A DNA stretch of 64,000 bases from Phytopseudomonas straminea (GTDB lineage: Bacteria > Pseudomonadota > Gammaproteobacteria > Pseudomonadales > Pseudomonadaceae). Positions within the stretch are counted from its first letter, which is position 1. Every line of letters begins with the position of its first letter. Below the pieces are notes generated by a model. The model was not told where the DNA came from. It ran no database searches and saw nothing but the letters and a program-made list of their open reading frames with translations. The translations under genes were made by a program, and so were the position numbers. The stretch covers positions 1 to 64,000 of the forward strand of contig NZ_FOMO01000005.1 in NCBI RefSeq assembly GCF_900112645.1, given 5' to 3'. This document shows positions 1 to 9,499 of this stretch, piece by piece.

Positions 1-280
1 CGTCTTTTCGGGCCGGGAAATTCGAAGGCTAATGCACAGTGCGCCAGCCAGGCGGCCAGAGCGCACGCTGACCTGGGTATCGCTTCGCTCTACCGCAGAC
101 TACGTAAGAGGCAGCCGTAAAAGCCGTACCGTAGCGATAAGTTGCTAGAGGTAAGTAGCCTGGGTTAGCCGAAGGCGTAACCCGGGGAGCTGGTGCGAGT
201 TTGTCGCGATGCCCAAATGACCTACCTGGCATGGACCACGCCTGCCGAGCATATCAATGCCCAGGATGATCTTGGCTCAG
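1..280. repeat. Gene-free stretch with a Pseudomonas-type palindromic repeat
   Basis: No convincing gene is seen here. A 67-codon minus-strand frame at 29-232 has unusual composition and no family likeness, so I treat it as chance. At 159-186 there is an imperfect palindrome with arms GGGTTAGCC and GGCGTAACCC around GAA. This kind of short inverted repeat is scattered between genes in many Pseudomonas genomes. The upstream gene lies outside the window. Confidence 0.4.
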
Positions 281-317
281 AAACAACAAAGCCCGCATAG
301 CGCGGGCTTTGTTGTTT
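281..317. terminator. Bidirectional Rho-independent terminator
   Basis: The 16-bp arms 281-296 and 302-317 (AAACAACAAAGCCCGC and its complement) flank a 5-nt loop. The GC-rich core is flanked by A- and T-rich ends on both sides, so it can stop queD transcription on the minus strand and whatever arrives from the left. Confidence 0.85.
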
Positions 318-361
318 CTACCTTGTTCCTTCCGCAATGAAACCGCGGAAGCAAGATCGTT

Positions 362-718
362 TTAGTCGCCGCGATACTCGCAACCGCTGGTGCAGGTCTC
401 ATGGATACGGATGCGTGACAATTCCGGCAGCAATGGCTTGAGCTGTTGCCATACCCACTTGGCGAGGATTTCGCTGGTCGGGTTTTCCAGGCCGGGGATG
501 TCGTTGAGGTAGTTGTGGTCGAGCTGCTCGTAGATCGGCTTGAAGATGGCCTTGATCTCCGAGAAATCGCGAATCCAGCCGGTATACGGATCGACTTCGC
601 CCTCGATGTAGACCGCGATGCGGAACGAATGGCCATGCAGGCGACCGCACTTGTGGCCTTCGGGGACGTGGGGCAGCCGGTGGGCGGCTTCGAAGATGAA
701 TTCTTTAAACAGTTCCAA
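362..718 (-). CDS. queD: 6-carboxytetrahydropterin synthase QueD
   Basis: QueD converts dihydroneopterin triphosphate to 6-carboxy-5,6,7,8-tetrahydropterin, an early step in queuosine and 7-deazaguanine synthesis in the cytosol. The protein of about 118 residues has the family signature: a zinc-binding His in EAAHRLPH, the catalytic Cys in [10 protein letters not shown], whose two His complete the zinc site, and a C-terminal [10 protein letters not shown] stretch. No ATG fits. Two in-frame TTG codons exist at 724 and 718. I chose 718 because an AGAG ribosome-binding site lies 7 nt before it but only 1 nt before the other. It is a single gene followed by a strong terminator. Confidence 0.93.
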   Translation of the reverse strand: MELFKEFIFEAAHRLPHVPEGHKCGRLHGHSFRIAVYIEGEVDPYTGWIRDFSEIKAIFKPIYEQLDHNYLNDIPGLENPTSEILAKWVWQQLKPLLPELSRIRIHETCTSGCEYRGD

Positions 719-784
719 GGCCAATCTCTTTTCTACAGGGCAAACAGCCTGCGATTCTAGCAGCCTGCTGCAACCTGTAGGGGC

Positions 785-1927
785 TTACTGGCCCAGCGCA
801 GCGTTGCGATCGTGACGATAGACACTCACTGCCTCGTACACTGCCTTGCGCAAACGGTTGATGCCACCGATCGGGCGGTGTTCGGGCAGGGCGTGCCACG
901 GGTTGAACGACAGGTTGTCGCAGAACAGATTCTGCTCCGAGCTATCGAAGTCCTGAGCTGGCAGACGTATGTCGGCGACGGTCTCGAACGGCGCGATCTT
1001 CTCGTCCCACTCTACGCTCGGGTCTTCGATCGGCATGTAGTAATCCGGGTTTTGCTGCTGCACCTGCAAGGCGAAGCAAGCCGGCATGCGGTCCAGGGAA
1101 AGCTGCTGATAGAGGGCGCTGCGCAGGAAGTTGGGCAGATCGGTATTGGGCTTGGGAATGGCATAAGCCGGGCAGTTTTCCGGAGTCGGAATGACCCGAT
1201 ACTTGATGTTGTGCGGCCCCAGCTTGAACGGAGCGATGGAATTGTAGGTGGTTTCCACCGGGCTGGCGGGGGCGGGGGACAGGGTTTTCAGGGCGATGAT
1301 CAGGTGACGAATCTCCCAGGTTCGCGGATCCCAGCTCGGAAAGAAGGCCAGGGCTTTCTTGCCGTCCGCTTGTGCGGCGAAGTTACTGCGGTACTCCGCC
1401 ACATCACGTACGAAGAACGCGGGGTGATTGAACATCACGAAGTCCTGATCGCCAGCACTGCGTTGATTGTTCATCAGCTTGGCGCCCGGCACGTCGAGTA
1501 GCTTGATGGCCATACCCCGGGCATCGCGAGCGCGGTCGAATTGCGGATAGGCGTTGCCGTTGGACAGGCGCATCCATGCCTGCCAGGTTTTGCCTGGTTC
1601 GGCGAGCACGCCGTAGCGCAGGCTTTCATCAAGATCTGCCTTGACCGTCACTTCTGCTTTCACGCAGCCGTGGGCCTTGGCGTGGGCGTCACGCAGCACG
1701 CGAGTATTGTCACGGTGTTGCTCGACGACGCGAATGGCGTCTTCGATGATGCCAGCCGTGTAGGCGGCCTCATTGGCTGGAATCTGCTCTTCACTGGAAA
1801 CCGGGCCGGAAAACTTCCAGCTGTAATAGGCGCTGCCCACGGCCCAGCCACCCAGGCCGACGACCAGCAGGGTGACCAGCGTTCTGCTCAGTAGGCGTCC
1901 GAGCCACAGCCAGAATCGTTTAAGCAT
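785..1927 (-). CDS. Catalase-fold haem protein, membrane-anchored
   Basis: A 380-residue protein with an N-terminal hydrophobic segment (about residues 8-30), predicted to hold it at the periplasmic side of the membrane. The stretch DAHAKAHGCVKAEVTV matches the distal-His region of the catalase superfamily, and the C-terminal RPIGGINRLRKAVY segment is typical of catalase-like proteins. A classical catalase is about 480 residues, so this is the small catalase-related type, whose members can be peroxidases or hydroperoxide-converting enzymes. Start ATG 1927 follows AAGGAGT and overlaps the end of the upstream di-haem gene by 8 nt, so the two are translationally coupled. The substrate is unknown; fatty-acid hydroperoxides are a guess from context. 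Confidence 0.75.
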   Translation of the reverse strand: MLKRFWLWLGRLLSRTLVTLLVVGLGGWAVGSAYYSWKFSGPVSSEEQIPANEAAYTAGIIEDAIRVVEQHRDNTRVLRDAHAKAHGCVKAEVTVKADLDESLRYGVLAEPGKTWQAWMRLSNGNAYPQFDRARDARGMAIKLLDVPGAKLMNNQRSAGDQDFVMFNHPAFFVRDVAEYRSNFAAQADGKKALAFFPSWDPRTWEIRHLIIALKTLSPAPASPVETTYNSIAPFKLGPHNIKYRVIPTPENCPAYAIPKPNTDLPNFLRSALYQQLSLDRMPACFALQVQQQNPDYYMPIEDPSVEWDEKIAPFETVADIRLPAQDFDSSEQNLFCDNLSFNPWHALPEHRPIGGINRLRKAVYEAVSVYRHDRNAALGQ

Positions 1928-3830
1928 CGTTGGACTCCTTGCGATTTGCATTCACGCTGCCTTGGCAGTTCTGCCCGGGATTCCAGGGTTTGGCCGGCAC
2001 GTCGTTCAACTGGTTTTCCAGCGCCGGATTACCCAGCACCTTCAGGTATTCGACCAGCGCCCAGCGCTCCTCCGGCTGCAGGCCACGGCCGATGACGCCA
2101 TCGTTACGGCAGCCATCGCGGAATTCATGGCCGCCGTTGCCATTGCCCTTGATGCGTGTATCGAGCAGGAAACCGCCCTGGAACTTGTCGCTGACGAAGC
2201 CCACATGCTTTGGATCGAATTCGAAATTGCCCACCCAGAAGCTGCTGGGCCGCTCCGATACCGGCGACAGCAGATGAAACAGCGTCGGTACCGAGCCGTT
2301 GTGCAGGAATGGGGGGGTGGCCCAGATGCCATCCAGCGGCCGCGCCTTGTAGCCACGGATCTCCTGGACGCCAATGGGCAGGCCGTAGCCGTCCATGCGC
2401 TTACGCTGCTCGGGCGCGATGCCGTTGTCGCGATAGGCGCGGTCTTCGACGTAGGCGGTGACATAGGCCAGCGCCTCGGCAGTGGAGATGGCGCTGAAAT
2501 CGATATTATCGAGGCTGTTGCTGAACAGCTTCACGTCCAGCCTCGCCAGCTCGGCTTTCTTCCAGCCCAGCTTGCGGATGTCGAAACGGTGGTCGGCGAT
2601 ATTGTCGGCGGTGGTGGAGTCGGTACCCACGATGGACGTGTCGACGACTTGCATGTACCACTCGGGGTCGCGATCAGGTGCCATGCGATGATCTGGCGGA
2701 ACCACCTTCGGTGCGTGGCAGAGGGCGCAGTTTTCCTGGAACAGGGCGCGTCCCCGGCTGGCGAGCGGTAGGTCGATCTTGCCAAGGACCTTTTCCGGCC
2801 AGGCAGGCGGCTGCAGGTGCTTGAGCGTTTCTTCCAGCTGATAAAGGTCGTTGATGCGCACGCCGGACGCGTAGCGCTGATCGTGTGGCACCGGGCGCCC
2901 GTTTTCGTCGAGCAGCTGCAGGGTAGCGCCAACCCCCAGTGCCTCGCCGACGTTACGGGCCATGGGCTGCATGGCCGAACCGTTCCACTGCACCCAGTCG
3001 AATTTCCAGATATCCCACAGATGCGGATAGCTGACCGGCGCATCGGCCACGCGGTAGTTGGCGGCATCGATGCTGTCACCAAACACCGTATTGGCGATGC
3101 GGCCGAAGGCATCGGTACGGCCGAAGCCTTCCTCGGTCGGGTAGAGGCCACGGTGCCAGTCGTTGTAGGCGGTGCTCAACAGGCGATCGAGCACCTGCTT
3201 GAACTCCACACGCAGCCTGTCGTAGTCGCGCTCGTAATGCTCGCCCAGTACTTCATGGGCGAAGCGACGGAATTTCAGCGGGTTGTAGTAGGTGAACGCC
3301 ATGCTCATACCCAGGGCCTGACCGAAGCTGCCGCCCTTGAGCGTCGGCACGGTGGACGCCAGCGAGTGCAGCGCGGCACCACCATCGATGCGCACCGCCT
3401 GGCCCTGGTAACGCAGCTCGCCGGTGTGGCAGGCGGCGCAGGTGATGTCCAGATACTGGACGCCGCTTTCATCGTCCTGGTGGCGGGCAAAACCCACCGG
3501 CAGGTTGCCGGGGTTCAGGGCCGTGGCCTGTTGGCCGGGTTGGGTGAGAAAGCCGAAGCGCGCGAGGTAATCGGGGTGGGCGAACTTGGCCTTGCCGAAT
3601 GGCATTTCCAAGGCGGTGAACCAGTCGTAATGCAGGTCTTTTACCGTAGTGCCCTGGGGCGTGTAGTAATAGAACTGGCGCTGCTGTTCGCTCCATTGTC
3701 CCAGGTAATGGACCTTTTTCGCCGGCGTGTAAGCCGGTAGGTTGGGATTGACGATGTAATAGAGGATGACCAGCAGGGCGGTCAGCACGAGCAGAGCGAT
3801 GAGTTTCAGCGCGCGGCGAATCAGGCGCAT
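1920..3830 (-). CDS. Di-haem c-type cytochrome, RoxA/fatty-acid dioxygenase-like
   Basis: A 636-residue exported or anchored protein: a hydrophobic N-terminus (residues 8-27), then two CxxCH haem c sites, CAACH at 131-135 and CALCH at 368-372. Length and spacing fit the di-haem family related to cytochrome c peroxidase that includes rubber oxygenase RoxA and the P. aeruginosa periplasmic oleate 10S-dioxygenase and diol synthase (known from the literature, not checked here). Cytochrome c peroxidases proper are much shorter, about 340 residues. It starts at ATG 3830 after AGGAC and is the first gene of a two-gene operon with the catalase-fold protein. Oxygenase rather than peroxidase activity is inferred. 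Confidence 0.75.
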   Translation of the reverse strand: MRLIRRALKLIALLVLTALLVILYYIVNPNLPAYTPAKKVHYLGQWSEQQRQFYYYTPQGTTVKDLHYDWFTALEMPFGKAKFAHPDYLARFGFLTQPGQQATALNPGNLPVGFARHQDDESGVQYLDITCAACHTGELRYQGQAVRIDGGAALHSLASTVPTLKGGSFGQALGMSMAFTYYNPLKFRRFAHEVLGEHYERDYDRLRVEFKQVLDRLLSTAYNDWHRGLYPTEEGFGRTDAFGRIANTVFGDSIDAANYRVADAPVSYPHLWDIWKFDWVQWNGSAMQPMARNVGEALGVGATLQLLDENGRPVPHDQRYASGVRINDLYQLEETLKHLQPPAWPEKVLGKIDLPLASRGRALFQENCALCHAPKVVPPDHRMAPDRDPEWYMQVVDTSIVGTDSTTADNIADHRFDIRKLGWKKAELARLDVKLFSNSLDNIDFSAISTAEALAYVTAYVEDRAYRDNGIAPEQRKRMDGYGLPIGVQEIRGYKARPLDGIWATPPFLHNGSVPTLFHLLSPVSERPSSFWVGNFEFDPKHVGFVSDKFQGGFLLDTRIKGNGNGGHEFRDGCRNDGVIGRGLQPEERWALVEYLKVLGNPALENQLNDVPAKPWNPGQNCQGSVNANRKESNDA

Positions 3831-3932
3831 CGGGACGTCCTTGTGGCGTTCTTCCAGTCGTCCCCCTTTATGCCCATACCGTCACTTAATGGCAAGATGC
3901 CACGCGCAACTGGCGAACAAATTCAGTTTGGG

Positions 3933-4463
3933 CTAGGTGTCGACGCCCAGCCAACTGGCCACACAGCTCACCGCTGCGCGCTGGCGTTCATGCCAGGTCC
4001 CGGCGATTTCCACCACGCTCTGGCCGTTGGCCTCGAGCCATTGCGCGCAGCCCTGGTGAAAGGCCAGGCGCTCCGCCAGATCCGGCTGGCAGCGCTGCCC
4101 GTCGCCTACCCATTCGACGCCACGCGGGTCGAGCAGCAGGTGCAGGTGATACTCGCGGGCCAGCAGGGCAGGTTCCATCCAATCCGGGCAATCACAGAAA
4201 AGCGTGCGGCTCCAAAGAATGTTGCTGAGCAGGTGGGTGTCGAGGATCAGCAGGTGAGGGCGTTGCTCGCGGGCTGCATCTTCCCAGGCGAGCTGACCGT
4301 GGGCGATGGTAGAAATATCGGCGTAGCAGGTATCGCGTTGCTGCGTGTCGATGAAGTGGCGCACGTATTCACCGACCACGATACCGCCGAAGCGCTGCTG
4401 CAGCTCGTTCGCCAGCCAGCTCTTGCCGGTCGATTCCGGGCCGGTCAGCACCAGGACGTTCAT
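3933..4463 (-). CDS. NadR-type ribosylnicotinamide kinase-like ATPase
   Basis: A 176-residue AAA/P-loop protein resembling the kinase domain of NadR, which phosphorylates nicotinamide riboside to NMN. The Walker A motif GPESTGKS lies at residues 8-15, followed by the NadR-like GEYVRHFID stretch. The N-terminal repressor and adenylyltransferase domains of full NadR are absent. The start ATG (4463-4461) overlaps the stop of pnuC as ATGA, strong coupling to a nicotinamide riboside transporter and good support for the kinase call. An upstream extension to 4952 in the same frame lies inside pnuC and is rejected. Confidence 0.85.
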   Translation of the reverse strand: MNVLVLTGPESTGKSWLANELQQRFGGIVVGEYVRHFIDTQQRDTCYADISTIAHGQLAWEDAAREQRPHLLILDTHLLSNILWSRTLFCDCPDWMEPALLAREYHLHLLLDPRGVEWVGDGQRCQPDLAERLAFHQGCAQWLEANGQSVVEIAGTWHERQRAAVSCVASWLGVDT

Positions 4464-5026
4464 GGGCGCGCCGCGAGCAGCTCGCGCCGCCAGGTCAGCC
4501 AGCCATGACAGGCCAGCAGGGTGAACAGAGCGTACAGCGCAGCGGTAAGGTACAGCGCCTGATTGATGAACAGCACGACGAACAGCACGTCCAAGAGGAT
4601 CCACAGTGCCCAGCATTGCACGCGCTTCTTGGCCATCCACACCTGCGCGACGAGGCTGAAAGCGCACAGGGTCGCATCCTGCCAGGGCGCGCTGGCATCG
4701 GTGTAGGTCATCATCAGCAGGCCCAGCACGGCCGAACCGAGCACGCCCAGGGCGAGGCCTGAAAGGGTCTGGCGCAGGTTTAAGCTCGATACCTGCAGGC
4801 GCTCGTCGGGGCGGTCGCCACGCGTCCAGTGCCACCAGCCGTAAAGCTGCAGGGCGGCGTAGACGCATTGCAGCAGCGTGTTGGAGTAGAGCTTGGCCTC
4901 GAAGAACACCCAGGCGTAGAGCACCACCATGACCAGCCCGATCGGCCAGCACCAGGGGTTCTGCCGCACGGTCAGCCAGACGGCGATCAGGCCGAGCAAC
5001 GAGGCGCAGACTTCGAGCGGTGACAT
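4460..5026 (-). CDS. pnuC: PnuC-family nicotinamide riboside transporter
   Basis: A 188-residue membrane protein with about seven hydrophobic helices and PnuC hallmarks, including the aromatic LYGWWHW motif near residue 60. PnuC carriers move nicotinamide riboside across the inner membrane by facilitated diffusion, with phosphorylation inside trapping the substrate. The start ATG 5026 (MSPLEV) follows GAGG; an upstream in-frame start at 5143 would add a charged non-homologous tail. The stop overlaps the kinase gene. Some PnuC homologues carry thiamine or other vitamins, but the coupled kinase favours nicotinamide riboside. Confidence 0.9.
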   Translation of the reverse strand: MSPLEVCASLLGLIAVWLTVRQNPWCWPIGLVMVVLYAWVFFEAKLYSNTLLQCVYAALQLYGWWHWTRGDRPDERLQVSSLNLRQTLSGLALGVLGSAVLGLLMMTYTDASAPWQDATLCAFSLVAQVWMAKKRVQCWALWILLDVLFVVLFINQALYLTAALYALFTLLACHGWLTWRRELLAARP

Positions 5027-5260
5027 GGAACCTCGGCGTATGACGGTGGGGCGGGCGCGCATTCTAGCGCTTGTGGCGCCTGGGAGATCGATCAGCTGAC
5101 AGGAAAGTGACAATTTCGGTTTGATAGCGTTTTGAAATTGCATGCGAGTGATTTATAACTGCCGCTTTTTTCGGCCCCGCTGGAACCTCCTCCAGCGCCT
5201 CCAGTCCGAGAAACAATCCCTTTACAGCCAGTTCATCTGGCACCTTTCCGAGGAGTTTCG

Positions 5261-6091
5261 ATGGACAGTTGGCTCGCTTTTCAGGCGCTGATTCTGGGTA
5301 TCGTTGAAGGTCTCACCGAATTTCTGCCCATTTCCAGCACCGGGCACCTGATCGTGGTCGGTGACTTGCTGGATTTCAACGGCGAACGCGCCACGGCCTT
5401 CAAAATCATCATCCAGCTTGGCGCCATCCTGGCGGTGATGTGGGAGTTTCGTCAGCGCATCCTGTCGGTGGTCACCGGCCTGGGCAGCGATCCCATGGCC
5501 CGGCGTTTCACCGTCAACCTGATGATCGCGTTCTTTCCGGCGGTGGTGCTCGGCCTGCTGTTCGCCGATCTCATCGAGCATTGGTTGTTCAACCCGATCA
5601 CGGTCAGCGCCGCGCTGGTCATCGGTGGCGCGGTCATGCTCTGGGCCGAGAAGCGTCAGCACCGCATCGTCGCCGAAACGGTCGACGACATGGACTGGAA
5701 GCTGGCTCTCAAGGTCGGTTTCGCCCAGTGCCTGGCATTGATTCCGGGTACCTCGCGCTCCGGCTCGACCATCATCGGCGGCCTGCTGTTCGGCCTGTCG
5801 CGCAAGGCAGCCACCGAGTTCTCGTTCTTCCTTGCGATGCCGACCATGGTCGCCGCCACGGTGTACTCGCTCTACAAGTACCGGGATATCCTGCAACTGA
5901 GCGATCTGCCGGTATTCGCCATCGGTTTCGTCACCACCTTCGTCGTCGCCATGCTGACGGTGCGTGCGCTGCTGGTATTCATCGCCAACCACAGTTACGC
6001 GGTATTTGCCTGGTACCGAATTGCCTTCGGCCTATTGATTCTGGCCACCTGGCAGTTCGGCTGGATCGACTGGAGCACGGCGGAGGGCTGA
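5261..6091 (+). CDS. uppP: Undecaprenyl-diphosphatase UppP (BacA)
   Basis: An integral membrane phosphatase of 276 residues that removes a phosphate from undecaprenyl diphosphate, recycling the lipid carrier for peptidoglycan and other surface polymers; overexpression gives bacitracin resistance in other bacteria. Both active-site motifs are present: [14 protein letters not shown] near the N-terminus and PGTSRSGST at residues 162-170. The GAGGAG ribosome-binding site lies 6 nt before ATG. It is followed 24 nt later by the cold-shock/DUF1294 gene on the same strand. Confidence 0.96.
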   Translation: MDSWLAFQALILGIVEGLTEFLPISSTGHLIVVGDLLDFNGERATAFKIIIQLGAILAVMWEFRQRILSVVTGLGSDPMARRFTVNLMIAFFPAVVLGLLFADLIEHWLFNPITVSAALVIGGAVMLWAEKRQHRIVAETVDDMDWKLALKVGFAQCLALIPGTSRSGSTIIGGLLFGLSRKAATEFSFFLAMPTMVAATVYSLYKYRDILQLSDLPVFAIGFVTTFVVAMLTVRALLVFIANHSYAVFAWYRIAFGLLILATWQFGWIDWSTAEG

Positions 6092-6114
6092 TCGCCCAGC
6101 CGTTAAGGACGCAT

Positions 6115-6840
6115 ATGCAGAGCAGGGAGCAGGCGGGCCGCATCAAACGCTGGGACGATGACAAGGGCTTCGGGTTCATTCAGCCCCTTGCCGGTGGAAC
6201 CGACGTGTTCGCGCACATTTCGGCGATGCGTGGCGATCGTCGGCCCACTGCCGGGGACCAGGTGCTGTTCGTGGCCGGGCGCGACGACAAGGGCCGCTTG
6301 CGCGCCGAGCATGTGCGCCTGGCCGGTGAACTGGCGATCGATCAGCCGCAGATTCGCGTCAAGCCGACTACCGCCAAGCCCAACGCAGGCAGGCCAAACA
6401 CCAAGGCTGCCAGGCCAACTACGCGCGGCGATCGTCGGCCAGCGGCTGCCGTGCGCAATCCGCTCGCCAAATGGCTGGTTTTCGCCGCGCTTTGTTTGCT
6501 TCCTGTGTTCGGCGCACTGCGTTGGCTGGCTAGCGGAATGGTATGGCCGGCGTTGCTCTATCCCGTGGTCAGCGTGCTGTGCTTCTTCCTCTACTGGCAC
6601 GACAAGAACAGCGCCCAGCAGGGCCGCCAGCGTACGCCGGAAAACACCTTGCATCTGGTCGAACTGGCTGGGGGCTGGCCGGGAGCCCTGGTGGCTCAGC
6701 AAGCCTTTCGGCACAAGACGCGCAAGGCGTCCTACCAGCTGGTTTTCTGGTCCATCGTGGCGCTTCACCAACTGGTCTGGATCGATCAGCTCTTGCTCGG
6801 TGGTGCCTACACCAGCGGTTGGTTGCGCAGCCTGCTATAG
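6115..6840 (+). CDS. Cold-shock domain - DUF1294 membrane fusion protein
   Basis: A 241-residue two-part protein. Residues 1-65 form a cold-shock RNA/DNA-binding domain with the RNP1-like DKGFGFIQP and the VFAHIS strand. Residues 66-115 are a basic, Pro/Ala-rich linker. Residues 120-241 carry hydrophobic helices and the DUF1294 signature (YWHDKNSAQQGRQRTPE, LELAGGWPG-like and RHKTRKASYQ). The fusion occurs in other proteobacteria. It suggests a nucleic-acid-binding domain tethered to the inner membrane; the role is unknown. The start ATG 6115 follows AAGGA. Its end overlaps the convergent yjbR-like gene by 6 nt. Confidence 0.88.
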   Translation: MQSREQAGRIKRWDDDKGFGFIQPLAGGTDVFAHISAMRGDRRPTAGDQVLFVAGRDDKGRLRAEHVRLAGELAIDQPQIRVKPTTAKPNAGRPNTKAARPTTRGDRRPAAAVRNPLAKWLVFAALCLLPVFGALRWLASGMVWPALLYPVVSVLCFFLYWHDKNSAQQGRQRTPENTLHLVELAGGWPGALVAQQAFRHKTRKASYQLVFWSIVALHQLVWIDQLLLGGAYTSGWLRSLL

Positions 6841-7188
6841 ATCGAGCAGCAGGCCGACCTGCTGCTTGCGTGGCAGGCGCCGCACTACCAGTTGGTGGGA
6901 GCGGGTCAGCAGATCGCGCAGCTCCTCGTCACCCAGCGGCGGTTGGCTGCCGTTCATGCTGATCCAGTGGGCGCGGGCGAGGTAGGGCGCCGGGCGAATA
7001 CCGGGGCGATCGGTGAAACCCAGAAACAGCGCGGCATCTACCTTGAAGGCCAGGTTGTCACCGAGAAAATCGAGAATGGCGAACATCTTGTTGTGCGCCA
7101 CGGAAAACACCTGGTTGCTGCCCCACTTGTAATCCACCCGAGCTCCCGGCAGTTGCAGGCAGAAGGCGATCAGTTCGTCACGAGTCAC
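6835..7188 (-). CDS. MmcQ/YjbR family protein
   Basis: A 117-residue protein of the MmcQ/YjbR family (double-wing DNA-binding-like fold). Typical features are the N-terminal [11 protein letters not shown], the NKMFAILD strand, the PYLARAHWI motif and the C-terminal [14 protein letters not shown]. The cellular role of the family is not established. The start is GTG at 7188, overlapping the stop of the upstream transporter gene as GTGA, so it is read as part of the lysR-MFS-yjbR minus-strand operon. Confidence 0.85.
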   Translation of the reverse strand: MTRDELIAFCLQLPGARVDYKWGSNQVFSVAHNKMFAILDFLGDNLAFKVDAALFLGFTDRPGIRPAPYLARAHWISMNGSQPPLGDEELRDLLTRSHQLVVRRLPRKQQVGLLLDL

Positions 7189-8384
7189 GGCTGCACCGCC
7201 TTCGGCCGCTCGGCACGGCGTAGCAGTAACACGCTCAGCCCCAGGCCAAGCAGCGACAGCAAGCCCGAGGCGAGAAACACCGCGCCATAGTCATAGGCGG
7301 TGGCGACAAGGCCCATCAGGGGGCCGGCCACGCCCAACGCCAGATCGAAGAACAGCGCGTAGGCGCCCAGTGCCGAACTGCGGCTGGCCGCGGGAATGTT
7401 GCCGATCGCCTCGACGCCAAGCGCCGGATACACCAGCGACAGGCCGAAGCCGGTCAGCGCTGCGCCACACAGGGCCAGAGCCGGGATCGGTGCGATCCAC
7501 AGCAGCAACAGGCCAAGGGTTTCGATTGCCAGGCAGACGGTCGCGACCCGATAGCCTCCGCGCCGCTCGATGGCGCCGGCGAACAACAGCCGCGCGGCGA
7601 TGAAGGCCAGGCCGAATGCGCTCAGGCAATAGGCGGCGTGTTCCCAACCGAGGCTCGCGTAATACAGGGTGACGAAGGTTGCCAGGGTGCCGAAGCCGAT
7701 GGAGCCCAAGGCCAGCGCCAAGCCATTGGGGGCGATGGCCAGAAAGACGTTGTGAAACGGCAGGCGCTTGCCCTGGATGACCGGGATGGCTGGTTTGTCG
7801 CGTGCCACCCACAACGCGCCGAGGCTGAGCAGGGTGATGGCCGCGCCGATGCTCCACAAGCCGAGCTGCGAGGCCATCAGAACGCCCAGTGGTGCGCCGA
7901 TGGCGATGGCGCCGTAGGAGGCGATGCCGTTCCAGGAAATCACCCGTGCGGTGTTCTCTGCGCCGACCCGGCCGATGCCCCAGGTGATCGAACCGGTACC
8001 GATCAGCGCCTGGGAAATGCCCAGGGCCACACGCCCGGCCAGCAACAGGCCCAGGCCTATCGCGCCGGATACCTCATGCAGGCTGGTCGCCGCCAGGGTC
8101 AGCACGCCGCTACCCAGGGTACCGCCCAGACCGTAGACCACCGCGCGCTTGGGGCCGATCCGGTCGATCAGCATTCCCGTGATTGGCCGTGAAACCAGGG
8201 TGACGAGGTACTGCAGGCTGATTACCAGGCCCGCCATCACCGAGCCGTAACCCAGGTCGTTGAGCACGAAACCGGGTAGTACCGCCAGGGGCAGGCCAAC
8301 GCAGAGAAAGCCGATGAAGGTGAAGAACACCGCGGCTAGAATTTGCGCGGTCTGGCCGGGTGCCTGGGGCTTGCGGGTGGTCAT
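7185..8384 (-). CDS. MFS transporter, YhhS-like
   Basis: A 399-residue major facilitator with twelve predicted helices. The loop 2-3 signature appears as [13 protein letters not shown]. The N-terminal sequence ([21 protein letters not shown]) resembles the YhhS/arabinose-efflux-like group. The substrate cannot be told. The ATG start at 8384 overlaps the stop of the lysR gene as ATGA, and its own stop overlaps yjbR, so the three genes form one tightly coupled operon. Confidence 0.88.
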   Translation of the reverse strand: MTTRKPQAPGQTAQILAAVFFTFIGFLCVGLPLAVLPGFVLNDLGYGSVMAGLVISLQYLVTLVSRPITGMLIDRIGPKRAVVYGLGGTLGSGVLTLAATSLHEVSGAIGLGLLLAGRVALGISQALIGTGSITWGIGRVGAENTARVISWNGIASYGAIAIGAPLGVLMASQLGLWSIGAAITLLSLGALWVARDKPAIPVIQGKRLPFHNVFLAIAPNGLALALGSIGFGTLATFVTLYYASLGWEHAAYCLSAFGLAFIAARLLFAGAIERRGGYRVATVCLAIETLGLLLLWIAPIPALALCGAALTGFGLSLVYPALGVEAIGNIPAASRSSALGAYALFFDLALGVAGPLMGLVATAYDYGAVFLASGLLSLLGLGLSVLLLRRAERPKAVQP

Positions 8385-9361
8385 CGAGTGTCCTGTGCGG
8401 TGGAGTGGGAGATAACGTTATCAGGTTGGTCTGACTCTGTGCGAGCCAGGTCCGTTCCAGGCATCAGCCAGCCCTCGCTGCTGGCCTGGATCATATGCTC
8501 GAGCCAGGCGCGCACTGCTGGCAGCATGCCGCGCCGGTGAGGGTAGACGACCTGCAGGTGGCCGCCGGGCAGGTTCCAGTCCGGGAGCAGGCGCACCAGG
8601 CGGCCTGCCTGCAGATCGGTCACGCATTTGGTGTGCGGCAGCATGCTGAAACCCAGCCCCTTCAGCGCGGCCTCCCGGCGGATATCGAAGTCTTCGATGC
8701 TCAAGCGTGCTTCCAGCGCCACTTCACGTCGTACACCGGCTGAGTTTCTGAGCAGATGATGGATACGCCTGTCGCTGGCCGCCGCGCCCAGCGCCGGAAG
8801 CTGTTGCAAATCGTCGGGCGTACGGATGTCCAGTCCATGCAGCAGCGCTGGCGCAGCCACCAGATAGGCAGAGGCGGGCGCCAACTGACGAGCAATCAGC
8901 GAGGGATCCTCATCGCTCTGGTCACGCACGCGCAGTGCGACGTCGATGCCTTCCTGCAACAGATCGACGCGGCGGTTGGTCAGCACCACATCGAGCTGCA
9001 CCAGCGGGTACTTGACCAGAAAGCTGGTGATTACCGGATGCAGACCGGCGCGTGCCATTTCCACTGGGCAGGACATGCGCACCCGCCCGCGTGGTTCGCT
9101 GCTCAGCGAAGCCACGGCCTCTTGCGCCTGCTCGGCTTCGAGCAGCATCGCCTGGCAGTGGCGCAGGTAGCGCTCTCCGGTTTCGGTCAGCGCCAGCTTG
9201 CGGGTGGTGCGTTGCAGCAGGCGCACGCCCAGGCGAGCCTCCAGCTCGGCCACCCGCCGTGACAGCCGCGATTTGGGAATGCCCAACTGCTGCCCGGCCG
9301 CGCTGAAGCCGCCGTGCTCGACCACCTTGGCGAAATACATCAGGTCGTTGAGGTCCTGCAT
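8381..9361 (-). CDS. LysR-family transcriptional regulator
   Basis: A 326-residue LysR-type regulator. The winged helix-turn-helix covers residues 1-60 ([23 protein letters not shown]), and the effector-binding domain follows from about 90. Its sequence is in the YafC/DsdC-like group often found next to oxidoreductases. It is transcribed away from azoR, with the two starts 138 nt apart, so it may control azoR and its own operon. An imperfect inverted repeat at 9391-9406 is a possible site. The C-terminal tail of about 30 residues is longer than usual. Confidence 0.92.
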   Translation of the reverse strand: MQDLNDLMYFAKVVEHGGFSAAGQQLGIPKSRLSRRVAELEARLGVRLLQRTTRKLALTETGERYLRHCQAMLLEAEQAQEAVASLSSEPRGRVRMSCPVEMARAGLHPVITSFLVKYPLVQLDVVLTNRRVDLLQEGIDVALRVRDQSDEDPSLIARQLAPASAYLVAAPALLHGLDIRTPDDLQQLPALGAAASDRRIHHLLRNSAGVRREVALEARLSIEDFDIRREAALKGLGFSMLPHTKCVTDLQAGRLVRLLPDWNLPGGHLQVVYPHRRGMLPAVRAWLEHMIQASSEGWLMPGTDLARTESDQPDNVISHSTAQDTR

Positions 9362-9390
9362 GAAGGCTCCGAATTACGCAAAATACGTTT

Positions 9391-9406
9391 GTCCCATTGG
9401 TGGAAC
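9391..9406. promoter_or_regulatory. Possible LysR operator between lysR and azoR
   Basis: The imperfect inverted repeat GTCCCA-TTGG-TGGAAC (5 of 6 pairs) lies in the divergent intergenic region, 30 nt upstream of the lysR start. Position fits LysR autoregulation, but the match to the T-N11-A pattern is only approximate. Confidence 0.3.
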
Positions 9407-9499
9407 GCATCATCGCATTTTTACCGCCTAATCAGCGATTGGCTCCATTGATAGGATTAACCCATCGAACAGTCACTGACTTCTTTCAAGGAGACCTTC

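Noticed and set aside
29..232. 67-codon minus-strand frame at the left end
   Set aside because: It runs through a palindromic repeat, has no ribosome-binding site and no family likeness.
5440..6114. N-terminal extension of the cold-shock/DUF1294 protein
   Set aside because: It lies inside uppP in another frame. ATG 6115 with AAGGA starts directly at the cold-shock domain.
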